A stretch of DNA of 64,000 nucleotides from Nitrososphaeria archaeon (GTDB lineage Archaea > Thermoproteota > Nitrososphaeria > Nitrososphaerales > JAAOZN01), in assembly GCA_029775855.1 (NCBI GenBank), contig JARVJZ010000001.1:248001-312000 (forward strand). The letters are read 5' to 3'. The notes beneath the pieces were generated by a model that was not told the origin of the DNA, searched no databases, and saw only the letters and a program-made list of their open reading frames with translations. Below are positions 33,850 to 43,417 of the stretch, piece after piece. A program made the translations under genes and the position numbers. Each line of letters starts with the position of its first letter. Position 1 is the stretch's first letter.

Positions 33850-34964
33850 TGAGCCTGAGTGCACCTCTATTTCCCAACGAGCTCGCTGAACCTATCCTTT
33901 GGCACCCAGTCATTTTTGCATATGCCCTCGTCATCTCCGGTGCTGATCTAATCATACTAGCTTCGCTGGCATACATCTCAAGAAGGATGATGAAGGCGAT
34001 ACCTTTACTCCTTGTGCTCGGAGTCTCATTCTTTTCAGCGGCGCTGTTAGGTCCTCTTGCAGACCTGCGACAACCTTCACGTGCCTCGCTAATATACTCG
34101 TTAGCGCACCTATTCCCAACAGCGACAAATCCTGGATTCTCATTTATAGCATTGTACGCCAACCTTTGGCTGCTACTGTTAATCCTAAGTATAGCCTTTC
34201 TGCTCATTTACCAGTCGTATCCCATGCACCTCAAGTCGTTGGAGGGTGGTAGGTTGAAAAGCCTCTACAAGGTGTTTTCTCTCGGTGTTAGTGATGGGGA
34301 GAGATACAGGAGGCTCGCTTCCCTCATCACTGTAATCGCTATCTTAACGATCATACCAGCTGTGCTGTGGGGAGTTTATCCATCTGTGTTACTGGTCTTT
34401 CAGACTTGGATCTTCCTTTGGCGAAGCTGGGTTATTTTACCAGTGATCTTCTTTGCCGACACCTTCGTTGCATCTACAGCTGCAGCTCTTCTAGTCTACT
34501 TCATCATCAAGTTGGGTAAGCTGGATCAAGAGGTGGTAAGCCCTCTACTTAAGATACACTCTGCTGGCTGCGTTTCGGTCACAGGGCTGTTAGGTGTGCA
34601 GCTTCTGCTCTGGAACCAGTGGTTTGAAGAATCAGCATTATACCCAGCATTCAATGTCGTTGTACCTATAATCTACTTTGTTATAGCGACTCTACTACTC
34701 TCATTCCTTTTGGCTTTAGCTTCATTGAAAGTTCCTAGGTTAAGTATAATAGTTTCAATAGTTGCTCTGGTAGGCGTCGTAATGAATAAGTGGAACACGT
34801 TAGTGAATGGTCAGCTCATTTCAAGAACAGGCATGGGTTTGTTTGATCTACATCTGCCAACAGACTGGCTTCTGACAACAATTTCACCTATAGCTGCGGC
34901 TATATTGATCTTCGTTATTCTCTCATCACTCTTCCCATTGGAGGTGAAAGAAGTTGGTAAGTAG
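33849..34964 (+). CDS. NrfD/PsrC-like membrane subunit
   Basis: A 371-residue protein with about nine hydrophobic segments, an NrfD/PsrC/TtrC-like quinone-interacting anchor. The N-terminus (NELAEPILWHPVIFAYALVISGADLIILASLAYI) and the fourth segment (ATNPGFSFIALYANLWLLLLILSIAFLLI) are typical. No haem-binding His pairs stand out, as expected for NrfD-type subunits. It overlaps the iron-sulfur subunit gene by 1 nt and the catalytic subunit gene by 11 nt, so coupling is tight. It probably carries electrons from quinol to the exported catalytic unit. Confidence 0.86.
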   Translation: MSLSAPLFPNELAEPILWHPVIFAYALVISGADLIILASLAYISRRMMKAIPLLLVLGVSFFSAALLGPLADLRQPSRASLIYSLAHLFPTATNPGFSFIALYANLWLLLLILSIAFLLIYQSYPMHLKSLEGGRLKSLYKVFSLGVSDGERYRRLASLITVIAILTIIPAVLWGVYPSVLLVFQTWIFLWRSWVILPVIFFADTFVASTAAALLVYFIIKLGKLDQEVVSPLLKIHSAGCVSVTGLLGVQLLLWNQWFEESALYPAFNVVVPIIYFVIATLLLSFLLALASLKVPRLSIIVSIVALVGVVMNKWNTLVNGQLISRTGMGLFDLHLPTDWLLTTISPIAAAILIFVILSSLFPLEVKEVGK

Positions 34965-37900
34965 AAGAGGGTTCGTTAAAGGTATTATTGGCTTAGCCGC
35001 TGCAGGCACATTCGCGGCTGGCTACGCTCGAATAGTGGAGGAGATGGTAAAACCCACATACACACCCATACAGCCAGACCCAACTATCGGTGATAAGGTG
35101 AAATACGTTTACAGCTCTTGCCTCGGATGCAATGTGAGGTGTGGCATAAGAGCGAAGGTTGTTGAGCGAGAGGGTGTTAGTGTTGTTGAGCGAATAGAGG
35201 GGAACCCCTATCACCCATATAATAGGCTTGTAAACCCGTCTTCACAGTACACCAGATTTGACCCACTACCATACAGCACACCCGCTGTTAAGAGCTTAAA
35301 ATACGCTGGCACACTATGCGCAAGGGGGCAAGACGGCATACACTACCTTTATGACCCTTATCGTATTAAATCGCCTTTAAAGAGGGCTGGAGCAAGAGGA
35401 AGTGGTAAGTGGAAAAAGATAAGCTGGAGCCAACTTATCAAGGAGGTAGTTGGAGGCGGTGTAGTGGAGGAGACGGGTGAGAGAATACCAGGCCTAAAAG
35501 AGATCTTTGTATACGGCATACTTAGAGACGCTGGCATACAAGATCCTAACAAGATATTAAGCGAAATTAAAAAGGACATAGACTCAATAGTTCAGAACGC
35601 ACCAAAGCTTACAGCAGACGAGTTAAAAGACGAAATACAAAAGTTCAAAGACAAGTGGTCAAAGCAGCTGAGCGAAAATAGTGTAAAACTAGAGCAGATA
35701 CTCATCAACCCAGACATGCCAGATTTGGGATTTAAATCAAACCAACTAGTTTTCGTCAGAGGTAGGGGGCAAGCCCACGCGGACGACTTCTATCAACGCT
35801 GGACCTACGCCTTTGGAAGTGTAAACTGGCTTAGGCACACTTCAGCCTGCCAACTAGGCTTCTACTGCGGAAACAGAATATGGGCTGGCACAACAGACCT
35901 GAGCCCAGATGTCAGAGGAGCTAAGGTCTTGATTATGGCTGGAGCTCAAATAGGTAGACTACACCCTGGCGCTACTGGCCAAGGTTTGATTATTGAGCGT
36001 GCAGCAAAAGGCGAGTTGAAGGTCTTCTATGTTAATCCAGTGTCGCCACGTGGGGATTGTGGCGGCAATTTCGAGTGGGTGCCTATAAAGCCGGGTAGTG
36101 ATGCAGCCTTAGCCTTGGCTATAGTGAGGTGGATCTTTGATAATAAGAGGTTCAATAAAGCCTTTCTTGAATCTCCAAACGAGGAGGCTGCAAAATCTAA
36201 AGGTGAGGTAGTATATACTAATGCTACTTGGCTTGTGGTAACAGAGCCTAACCATGCTAAAGAAGGTGTATTCCTTAGGGCAAGCGACTTGGGCATAGGT
36301 GATAGCAGTAAGTACGTTGTATATGCTGATGGTTTTAAGGCGCATACAGATGTGAAGGCAGCTGAGATACTCTATAAGGGTAGAGTAAAGCTCGCCTCAG
36401 GCGAAGAGGTTGAAGTTAAGACAGCCCTTCAGATACTCAACGATGAAGCTGCAAGCAGGAGCCTGGATGAATGGAGCGCAATATGTGGCGTGCCTGTTCA
36501 AACCATCATACGTATGGCAGAGGCTTTCACAAGTGTAGGTAGAGCAGCCTCAACATACATACACCGAGGCATAGCGATGCACCCTCAAGCAGAATATAGT
36601 GTGTGGGCATATAGAGCGCTAGATCTGCTTATCGGAAACTACTTCGCTAAAGGAGGTGTCATGGGAAGAGCGTCAACAACCAACTTCAACGGATACCTTT
36701 ACAACGTCGGCACGTCTAGCTTCGGTGAGCCTGTTAGATTTGGCCCATATATAGATCGCCACGGCGTGGTTTATGAAAGTACGTTAGAGTATTGGTTAAA
36801 GAGCAAGTCTGGTTTATCACCATATCCAGCTAAAAGGCCCTGGTATCCTCTTACCCCAGAAGAGAGCTATACCGAGTTGTTTGCAGGAATCAGCGAGGAA
36901 TATCCATACCCTATACGAGCACTATTCCTCTACTATGCGAACCCAGTTATATCAGCCAACTATGGGTTAAAGTTCATCGAAGTTCTTAAGGATACACAGA
37001 AGCTGCCCCTCTTTGTTGCTATAACTACATCCATAAATGAGACATACTTGTACGCTGACTACATTGTGCCAGACACAACCTATCTTGAGACTGGAACATT
37101 AGGCTGCCAATACCTTTACGCATCTAGCGGTGGGGTATCTTTAGCTGAGAGCTGGAGGACAATGGTCATACCACCTCTAACCGATGAAATTGGCAGAGAC
37201 CCTGCTGGCAGAGTCAGATACGCTTCAATGTGGGAGTTTCTAATCGACATAGCCAAGGCTTTAGGTATGCCTGGGTTTGGTGAAAACGGGATTAAAGGCG
37301 CTACCGGAGGTAAATACGAAGGGAAGAGCTTTCCGCTAAACAGCCTCTGGGACTACATTATGCGTGTGTACGCTAATGGAGCTATGGATGCGGTGCGCAG
37401 AAAGATCGTGCCTAGCGAAGTGCCTAAGGAAGATGTAGAGTTTGTAGAAAGTAATTATCCCATAGCGGAATATAGAGACATAATACCAGACGAGTGGCCT
37501 TATGTAGCCTATGTCCTAGCAAGAGGAGGAGTATTCACAAGCTACAAAGACTCTTACGATGAAAAAGGCTTCGTAAAACGAACCCCCCCTCGAACTTTAT
37601 TAGAATTCTGGGATGAAAGGCTTGCACAAACAAGAAACAGCATCACAGGTAAACGCTTCTACGGTGGGCCAAAATACTTCGAACCCTCAACCTACGCACC
37701 TATAGCTGAAGAGGCTGGTGAGAGATGGCAGCCAGGCACTCCGCTGAGGAGGATATGGAGTGAAGCAGAGTATCCGATGCTTATAGTGCCTAATGGTAGC
37801 CCACTCTTCACTAAGCATCGCAGCCAATTCTACTATTGGCTTAAGCAGATCATGCCCAGAAACTTCGCTGTTATACATCCAGACGACGCATCAAAGATAA

Positions 37901-38388
37901 ATGTAGCCACTGGAGACATCATTAAGATAGAGACGCCAAATGGCTCTCTTGAAACACCAGTGTTGGTGGAGCCTACAGTAGCTAGAGGTGTTATAGCTAT
38001 TCCAGTGGGAATGGGCAGGTGGGTTGAAAATGTTGTAAGCAAGCCTAAGTACTTCCAAAGTTCAAATCTGCAGAAGCACATTGATGAGTTGCCTAATACT
38101 GTGGTGATACCGGAGGAAGCTGTGAATCCTGTTAAGAAGCTGCCTAAGGTTGTTAAGAAGCTACTCTTTACAAAGTCGCAAGCATCTTATTATGATAATG
38201 GGCTTTCATACGATGAGTGGAGGTTTAATGGTATCACACCAACACCAATCTCTTCAAACGATCCTTCACTAGGTGGTTGGCCTCTGCTGTCTTGGCTAGG
38301 TGCTTCACAAGTCTACTTCTATACTCCAGCTAGAATATCTAAGACTGGTAGATCTGAGAAGATCTGGTTTACAGAAGCAGTTTGGTAG
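34954..38388 (+). CDS. Tat-exported molybdopterin oxidoreductase, tetrathionate reductase TtrA-like
   Basis: Large catalytic subunit, 1144 residues. The Tat signal is VSRRGFVKGIIGLAAAGTF. The [4Fe-4S] site is SCLGCNVRCGIRAKV plus a later GTLCARG. HTSACQLGFYCGN is the likely molybdenum ligand region (Cys). YDPYRIKSPLKRAGARGSGKWKKISW and a large insert (about 150-260) match the TtrA branch. The C-terminal domain (DIIKIETPNGSLETPVLVEPTVARGV) is the usual fold. The best match by pattern is tetrathionate reductase; arsenate or selenate reductases are alternatives. A TorD-type chaperone follows, and TtrB/TtrC-like partners precede. Confidence 0.88.
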   Translation: MVSRRGFVKGIIGLAAAGTFAAGYARIVEEMVKPTYTPIQPDPTIGDKVKYVYSSCLGCNVRCGIRAKVVEREGVSVVERIEGNPYHPYNRLVNPSSQYTRFDPLPYSTPAVKSLKYAGTLCARGQDGIHYLYDPYRIKSPLKRAGARGSGKWKKISWSQLIKEVVGGGVVEETGERIPGLKEIFVYGILRDAGIQDPNKILSEIKKDIDSIVQNAPKLTADELKDEIQKFKDKWSKQLSENSVKLEQILINPDMPDLGFKSNQLVFVRGRGQAHADDFYQRWTYAFGSVNWLRHTSACQLGFYCGNRIWAGTTDLSPDVRGAKVLIMAGAQIGRLHPGATGQGLIIERAAKGELKVFYVNPVSPRGDCGGNFEWVPIKPGSDAALALAIVRWIFDNKRFNKAFLESPNEEAAKSKGEVVYTNATWLVVTEPNHAKEGVFLRASDLGIGDSSKYVVYADGFKAHTDVKAAEILYKGRVKLASGEEVEVKTALQILNDEAASRSLDEWSAICGVPVQTIIRMAEAFTSVGRAASTYIHRGIAMHPQAEYSVWAYRALDLLIGNYFAKGGVMGRASTTNFNGYLYNVGTSSFGEPVRFGPYIDRHGVVYESTLEYWLKSKSGLSPYPAKRPWYPLTPEESYTELFAGISEEYPYPIRALFLYYANPVISANYGLKFIEVLKDTQKLPLFVAITTSINETYLYADYIVPDTTYLETGTLGCQYLYASSGGVSLAESWRTMVIPPLTDEIGRDPAGRVRYASMWEFLIDIAKALGMPGFGENGIKGATGGKYEGKSFPLNSLWDYIMRVYANGAMDAVRRKIVPSEVPKEDVEFVESNYPIAEYRDIIPDEWPYVAYVLARGGVFTSYKDSYDEKGFVKRTPPRTLLEFWDERLAQTRNSITGKRFYGGPKYFEPSTYAPIAEEAGERWQPGTPLRRIWSEAEYPMLIVPNGSPLFTKHRSQFYYWLKQIMPRNFAVIHPDDASKINVATGDIIKIETPNGSLETPVLVEPTVARGVIAIPVGMGRWVENVVSKPKYFQSSNLQKHIDELPNTVVIPEEAVNPVKKLPKVVKKLLFTKSQASYYDNGLSYDEWRFNGITPTPISSNDPSLGGWPLLSWLGASQVYFYTPARISKTGRSEKIWFTEAVW

Positions 38389-38391
38389 GAG

Positions 38392-38931
38392 ATGCTGAGA
38401 GAGGCTGCGGTTGGTAGGTTCAAGTTTTATTCAGCTCTTTCATATGTGCTTTGGGCCAAGGAGAATGGTCAGAGTGAGAGCTTAATAGATGTTGAGAGAG
38501 ACCTAGCCGCAGTTGAGATAACTTCCCAAAGTATAAAGGAGTTCCTAGTCAAGGATAGAAAGATACCTCTGGTTAGAGAATGCGTTAGCCGCTTTCCTGA
38601 AGACTATGCTAAGATGCTCACCAACTTCTATTCAGAGAACGGTTTTGAAGCGTCAACAATACAACCCGACCATCCCGCTGCGATGTTAGCCTTCACCGCC
38701 AGCCTAATATTTAAGGAGGTTGAGGACTCAAAAAATGTTGTGAAGTATTGGCGGGTTGAGCATAGGTTCATAAAGACATATTTGATGGAGGCGCTTCTCT
38801 GCTTGAGAAGTCGGATACCCTCTACTTTCACACAAGCTATAGTGGAGGCTGTTAGTATAGATCTCTCTCTCCTTTACGAGGCTTTGAAGAATGTTTCAAG
38901 CGATTCCGATGATGCCTCTATGGTACATTAA
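38392..38931 (+). CDS. TorD/DmsD family molybdoenzyme chaperone
   Basis: A 179-residue helical protein that fits the TorD chaperone family, which binds the Tat signal of molybdoenzymes and helps cofactor insertion. The motif region IQPDHPAAMLAFTASLI corresponds to the conserved PDH-x-x-x-E/L loop. YWRVEHRFIKTYLMEALLC continues the family pattern. Located 3 nt after the catalytic subunit gene, its job is very likely to mature that enzyme. It overlaps the convergent rps30e gene by 14 nt. Confidence 0.8.
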   Translation: MLREAAVGRFKFYSALSYVLWAKENGQSESLIDVERDLAAVEITSQSIKEFLVKDRKIPLVRECVSRFPEDYAKMLTNFYSENGFEASTIQPDHPAAMLAFTASLIFKEVEDSKNVVKYWRVEHRFIKTYLMEALLCLRSRIPSTFTQAIVEAVSIDLSLLYEALKNVSSDSDDASMVH

Positions 38932-39088
38932 GCCAATTCTGTCCCGGCTGCCTCTTTAGCATATATCTCTTGATGTATGTCCTTCTATTTCGATACTTTG
39001 GTATAGGTGATGTTCTCGGCCTGGCTTCTAGCTTGGGTGTCTGAGACCTAACCTTCCCAGCTTTTGTGAGAGAGCCGTGTGTTGGCAT
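38918..39088 (-). CDS. rps30e: 30S ribosomal protein S30e
   Basis: A 56-residue basic ribosomal protein of the eukaryote-archaeal type. The N-terminus MPTHGSLTKAGKVRSQTPK and the C-terminal RYMLKRQPGQNWLNVP match S30e. The reading frame is ATG 39086-39088 to TAG 38918-38920. It overlaps the 3' end of the convergent TorD-type chaperone gene by 14 nt. S30e is found in TACK archaea and eukaryotes, which supports the taxonomic inference. Confidence 0.93.
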   Translation of the reverse strand: MPTHGSLTKAGKVRSQTPKLEARPRTSPIPKYRNRRTYIKRYMLKRQPGQNWLNVP

Positions 39089-39136
39089 ACTACATCCGGG
39101 GTTAAGCTACTCTTTGGTTCATTAAATACCTTGCGG

Positions 39137-39958
39137 TTAAACTATCTTCTTTAAAAGACCAGAGGGTGCTCTTTTAAATCTACCTAACTCCTCTTTAACT
39201 TCCTTCAACATAGTGGTATCGAACACAGGGCCGTCTCTGCATACAAGGTATCTACCTATCACACAGGAGCCACAGAGGTTTATGCCGCACTTTATATAAC
39301 GCTCCAGACTCGCTTGGATAGGTATATTGTATGCTGATGCTATGTCGTAGACCTTCTTTATCATCAACTCAGGTCCGCACGTGTAGATTTGGTCAAATCG
39401 GCGTTCTTTTAATAGATGATTTAGAAGGTCTGTTGCTACACCTTTGAAACCTAAGGTTCCGTCTTCAGTCGCATAAACCACTTTAACACCAACTTTCTTT
39501 AAATTTTTAGCTCTTGTGAGTAGGGGTATTGAATCTGATGAATCCCCGGCTAGGAGAAGCGTAACATCTCTACCGCTTAAAGCGCTTTTTTCTGCCAAGG
39601 GTATTAGAGGGGCTATCCCGGTTCCTCCGCCTACAAGTAAGTTTGTGTTTCCTTGAATGGTGAAGCCTCTGCCGTAAGGGCCTCTAATCCATATCTTTTC
39701 ACCAGCTTTCATGCTGCATAGCTTTTTGGTGCCTCTTCCTACTGCTCTGACAGTTACTGCTGCGTAGCGTCGGCTGATTTCTGATAGGCTCATTGGGCAT
39801 TCGTTTTCAGATGGGACCCAGAGCATTATGAACTGTCCAGGCTCGGCTCTTGAGCATGCTTTGTCTCTGAACCTTAGGGTGTATGTTATCTTCGAGTCTT
39901 TTTGCTTCGATACTATCTCTACTGCTCTTAGAATGTCAAGGTTTATGCGCGAGTCCAA
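39137..39958 (-). CDS. pyrK: Dihydroorotate dehydrogenase electron-transfer subunit PyrK
   Basis: FAD and [2Fe-2S] subunit of class 1B dihydroorotate dehydrogenase, which passes electrons to NAD. At 273 residues the domains are an FAD-binding barrel (to about residue 95), an NAD-binding fold (NLLVGGGTGIAPLIPL) and the C-terminal [2Fe-2S] site CGINLCGSCVIGRYLVCRDGPVF. It overlaps pyrD by 23 nt and is translated after it. Confidence 0.95.
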   Translation of the reverse strand: MDSRINLDILRAVEIVSKQKDSKITYTLRFRDKACSRAEPGQFIMLWVPSENECPMSLSEISRRYAAVTVRAVGRGTKKLCSMKAGEKIWIRGPYGRGFTIQGNTNLLVGGGTGIAPLIPLAEKSALSGRDVTLLLAGDSSDSIPLLTRAKNLKKVGVKVVYATEDGTLGFKGVATDLLNHLLKERRFDQIYTCGPELMIKKVYDIASAYNIPIQASLERYIKCGINLCGSCVIGRYLVCRDGPVFDTTMLKEVKEELGRFKRAPSGLLKKIV

Positions 39959-40859
39959 CTATTTCACCCACACTCTTATATCCTCTTGCCTTAAGGTAAG
40001 ATGTTAAGCCTTCTGATATCTTTTTGAATACCTCTAATCCTTCGTATGCTATTGCTGAGCCTATCTGTAGGGCTGAGGCGCCGGCTAAAAGGTATTCTAC
40101 AGCGTCTCGCCAAGTAGCTATGCCGCCTGAGCCTATGAGAGGTATCTTAACATATTCGAAGATTTCATACACACATCTTAGAGATATTGGCTTCAGAGCC
40201 TTCCCTGATAGACCACCTACTTTATTTGAAAGGATGGGTTTTGCTGCATCAACATCTATAGCCATCGCTCTGATTGTGTTGGTTGCGGTTATAGCGTCTG
40301 CACCGGCCTTCTCAGCGGCCACTGCTACTTCAACGATGTTAGGTAGGTTTGGTGAAAGCTTAACATATACGGGTTTCTTGGAGACCTCTTTTACCCGCTT
40401 AACTATCTTCTTAACCAACTTAGGGTCATGCCCAACCTCTAAACCTACACCTTTAACGTGTGGGCATGATAAGTTCAGCTCATAGGCTTTTACGTGGCTG
40501 TGCTCAAAGATTTGAGCGAGTTTTGCAAATTCTTCTTCATTCTCAGCGAATAAGCTTACAACTATAGGTGTGCTCTGCTCTTTGATTCTCTTTAACTCTT
40601 TTAGAAACGCTCTAGCGCCTTGGTTCGCCAAGCCTATTGCGTTAATATATCCGCATTCAACAGCTACTATAGTTGGGTTTCGATAGCCTTCTCTAGGTTT
40701 TAGGCTTATCGACTTCGTCACAACCGCTCCGGCGCCAGCCTCTAGAGCCTTCATAATCAGCTCAGCCGATACGCCAAGTATTCCAGATGCGAGCATCAAA
40801 GGGTTCTTTATCTTTAACCCCCTTAGATTTACTGTTATGTCAACCTCTACACTATTCAA
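39936..40859 (-). CDS. pyrD: Dihydroorotate dehydrogenase catalytic subunit PyrD (class 1B)
   Basis: FMN enzyme of pyrimidine synthesis, 307 residues. The signatures are LMLASGILGVS, GYINAIGLANQGARAFL, and YELNLSCPHVKG with the catalytic Cys of class 1B. IGSGGIATWRDAVEYLLAGASALQIGSAI is the FMN phosphate site. It is transcribed before pyrK with overlapping ends; the two proteins form the NAD-linked enzyme. It is divergent from the nop5 gene. Confidence 0.96.
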   Translation of the reverse strand: MNSVEVDITVNLRGLKIKNPLMLASGILGVSAELIMKALEAGAGAVVTKSISLKPREGYRNPTIVAVECGYINAIGLANQGARAFLKELKRIKEQSTPIVVSLFAENEEEFAKLAQIFEHSHVKAYELNLSCPHVKGVGLEVGHDPKLVKKIVKRVKEVSKKPVYVKLSPNLPNIVEVAVAAEKAGADAITATNTIRAMAIDVDAAKPILSNKVGGLSGKALKPISLRCVYEIFEYVKIPLIGSGGIATWRDAVEYLLAGASALQIGSAIAYEGLEVFKKISEGLTSYLKARGYKSVGEIVGLAHKP

Positions 40860-40901
40860 ATAGGTTCACCGTAGGTTTTTAACTACACATGTATAAGGAT
40901 T

Positions 40902-42113
40902 GTGTGCAAGTGGTTGGATGTGGAGTCAACAATATTAGTAAGCGAAGCTGGATTGGTGCTGCTTGACGATAAGTTAAACCCCATATTTGCCAAACCCTAC
41001 AAAGAGGAGCCTCTTAACGCGTATAGGATGCTTCTCTTAGGGGAGACAAGCCCCACTCTAGAAGAGTTTTTGAAGGAGGCTACTGGTATCGGTGTGAGCA
41101 AGTTTAAGGTGGGAGAAGAAGGGTTAAGGGCCGCAATCGAATCATTAGGATACTCCTGTGTTGCATTAGATGAGTATGTAGCTGCCGAGCTCAAGGAGAA
41201 GAGACTCGAGCTGATGGTTAGCGCGGGGCTTGTGGAGAATGTTGCGAAGGCTGAGGAGCTTGTGCGCCAAGCAGCTATATATTTGGCTGAAGCGAAGATC
41301 AGAGAAGCCTCGGCTAAACCAGATCTACAGATAATTCAATCTATACAGACGCTAGATGAAGTGGATAAGGCAGTGAACATATTCACATCACGCCTAAAGG
41401 AGTGGTTTGGTCTACACTTTCCAGAGTTATCAGATATCTTAACCGAACCTGAAAGCTACATAGACTACATACTAACGGTAGGCTATAGACATCTAACAAA
41501 AGAGTTGGCTAGGAACCTAAAGTTGGCTGAAAAGAAGATTGAGATTATATTAGAAGCCTCAGAAAAGTCGAAAGGCGCAGACATTAGAGAAGAAGACTTG
41601 AATAGAATAAAGATGCTAGCCAAAGAAGTCAAAGACCTATACGCCCTAAGAAAATCCCTACAACGACACATAGAAGTAACTATGACAAGAATAGCACCAA
41701 ACCTAACAGCTTTAGCAGGCGCTACAATAGCAGCAAGGCTCATAGCGAAAGCAGGCGGCTTAGAGAAGTTAGCTAGGCTTCCAGCCAGCACCATTCAAGT
41801 TTTAGGGGCTGAAAAAGCACTTTTCAGAGCGCTGCGCACAGGCGCACCCCCACCTAAACACGGGCTCTTATTTCAGCATAAGCTAGTTCACTCAGCTCCA
41901 GCGTGGCAAAGAGGAAAGGTTGCTAGATCTCTTGCAGCAAAGATAGCGTTAGCAGCTAGAGTCGATGTTTATAGAGGGGAGAGGGATAAGAGGATCGACA
42001 CACACCTTGAAAAAAGGATAGAAGAGATCAAAGCAAAGTATCCAAAGGCTCCTAAATTCTCTAAACCAAAGGGAGCAAAGTATGGAGAGAAAAAGCATAG
42101 GAGAAGGAAGTAG
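40902..42113 (+). CDS. Nop5/Nop56/58-related rRNA 2'-O-methylation protein
   Basis: Scaffold of the C/D box sRNP that guides ribose methylation of rRNA and tRNA. The 403-residue protein has an N-terminal domain that docks fibrillarin, a coiled-coil, and a C-terminal Nop domain (TALAGATIAARLIAKAGGLEKLARLPASTIQVLGAEKALF, GLLFQHKLVHSAPAWQRGKVARSLAAKIALAARVD). A Lys/Arg-rich tail ends it. The start is GTG 40902. It overlaps the fibrillarin gene by 32 nt, the standard archaeal pair. Confidence 0.95.
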   Translation: MCKWLDVESTILVSEAGLVLLDDKLNPIFAKPYKEEPLNAYRMLLLGETSPTLEEFLKEATGIGVSKFKVGEEGLRAAIESLGYSCVALDEYVAAELKEKRLELMVSAGLVENVAKAEELVRQAAIYLAEAKIREASAKPDLQIIQSIQTLDEVDKAVNIFTSRLKEWFGLHFPELSDILTEPESYIDYILTVGYRHLTKELARNLKLAEKKIEIILEASEKSKGADIREEDLNRIKMLAKEVKDLYALRKSLQRHIEVTMTRIAPNLTALAGATIAARLIAKAGGLEKLARLPASTIQVLGAEKALFRALRTGAPPPKHGLLFQHKLVHSAPAWQRGKVARSLAAKIALAARVDVYRGERDKRIDTHLEKRIEEIKAKYPKAPKFSKPKGAKYGEKKHRRRK

Positions 42114-42765
42114 AATCATAAGATTAGAAGTCGATGGGCAGATTAGACTAGCAACCCAAAACTTAGCCCCAAACATAAGCGTCTACGGAGAGAAGCTCAT
42201 AGTGGTTGATGGGCAAGAATATAGAGTCTGGGACCCCTTTAGAAGCAAGTTGGCAGCAGCCATACTTAAGGGCCTTAAGGATATCGGCTTAAAAGAAGGG
42301 TACCGCGTCCTCTACCTAGGTGCGTCAACAGGCACAACCCTAAGCCACATATCAGACATAGTAGGTGAAAGAGGAGTAGTTTTTGGTGTTGAATTCTCAG
42401 CTAGAGTAGCACGAGAGCTTATAGAGCATGTAGCTAAATATAGGAAAAATGTTGTGCCTATAGTGGCTGATGCTAGGCACCCAAGATCATATCCTTCAAT
42501 ATATGGTAAAGTCGACTTAGTATATTGTGATATAGCTCAGCCAGACCAGACAAATATAGCGGTTGAAAACTGCAGAGTTCACCTCAAAAAGGAGGGAAGC
42601 CTTATGCTGATAGTAAAGTGTAGAAGCATAGATGTAGCCATGGAGCCTTCGCTCATAGTGAAGCAAGAGGTAGCCAAACTTAAGGAAAACGGATTTAAGA
42701 TCAACCAAGTCATTGAGCTAGAGCCTTTCGACAAAGATCACGCATTGATACACGCAACTCAATAA
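42082..42765 (+). CDS. flpA: Fibrillarin-like rRNA/tRNA 2'-O-methyltransferase
   Basis: SAM-dependent methyltransferase of the C/D box sRNP, 227 residues. Motifs are YRVLYLGASTGTTLSHISDIVG (SAM site), VVFGVEFSARVARELIEHV, VPIVADARHPRSYPS and YCDIAQPDQTNIAVENC. SLMLIVKCRSIDVA contains the catalytic Lys. It follows Nop5 with overlapping codons and would receive guide RNAs that are not identified here. Confidence 0.95.
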   Translation: MERKSIGEGSRIIRLEVDGQIRLATQNLAPNISVYGEKLIVVDGQEYRVWDPFRSKLAAAILKGLKDIGLKEGYRVLYLGASTGTTLSHISDIVGERGVVFGVEFSARVARELIEHVAKYRKNVVPIVADARHPRSYPSIYGKVDLVYCDIAQPDQTNIAVENCRVHLKKEGSLMLIVKCRSIDVAMEPSLIVKQEVAKLKENGFKINQVIELEPFDKDHALIHATQ

Positions 42766-42784
42766 ACAAAGAAAAAGTCTTAAG

Positions 42785-43207
42785 GTGAGTGAATATACTC
42801 TCTTAGGAGATAGGAATTTGATTAAAGTTAGAGAAATTATGGTCTCACCCGTAATAACAATCGACTCAGAGGCGACCGTTGAAGAAGCTTGCAGAATAAT
42901 GGGTGAAAAACACATAGGCAGCGTAATCATAACAGAAGCCGGAAAGCCATCTGGAATCTTCACTGAAAGAGACCTCTTAACAAAGATCCTACTAAACGAC
43001 CACAGCCTAATGAAGGAGAAAGTTAAGAAATTCATGAGCAGCCCACTAACAGTCATCACACCAGACTTCGACTTAAGAGAGGCTGCTAGGATTATGACAC
43101 AGCTCAAGATAAGAAGGCTGCCGGTTGTGCACATGGATCAGCTCGTCGGTATAATAACCTCAGCAGACATAACCCGCGCAATAGGAGAGAACCCCTTAAA
43201 CATATAG
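42785..43207 (+). CDS. CBS domain pair protein
   Basis: A 140-residue protein of two CBS domains, which usually bind adenosine nucleotides and sense energy state. The repeats are visible in VREIMVSPVITIDSEATVEEACRIMGEKHIGSVIITE and VKKFMSSPLTVITPDFDLREAARIMTQLKIRRLPVV. No further domain is attached. The start is GTG 42785. It lies between fibrillarin and a small zinc protein and may be cotranscribed with both. Confidence 0.92.
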   Translation: MSEYTLLGDRNLIKVREIMVSPVITIDSEATVEEACRIMGEKHIGSVIITEAGKPSGIFTERDLLTKILLNDHSLMKEKVKKFMSSPLTVITPDFDLREAARIMTQLKIRRLPVVHMDQLVGIITSADITRAIGENPLNI

Positions 43208-43219
43208 GGAGAGTCAACA

Positions 43220-43417
43220 TTGAGCAAAGAATTAAAGATTGCTAGATGTGTCGAATGCGGACGCATTATACCAAGTGATGAAGCATCTTGGAGAGTCTGC
43301 TCTATGTGCGGAGACAGCATATGCCTCGAACACACATATTATATGCGTGTAAAGCGCACGGGGCTCTACGACATCTATTATGATGTTGTTAGGGTCTGCA
43401 AGAAGTGTAAGATCTAA
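43220..43417 (+). CDS. Small double zinc-knuckle protein
   Basis: A 65-residue protein with three CxxC pairs: CVECGR, CSMCGDSICLEH and CKKC at the end. The pattern resembles small treble-clef or AN1-like fingers and indicates one or two bound zinc ions. It follows the CBS gene after 12 nt. Its end overlaps the convergent enoyl-CoA hydratase gene by 4 nt. Function unknown; a nucleic acid or protein adaptor role would be typical. Confidence 0.75.
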   Translation: MSKELKIARCVECGRIIPSDEASWRVCSMCGDSICLEHTYYMRVKRTGLYDIYYDVVRVCKKCKI

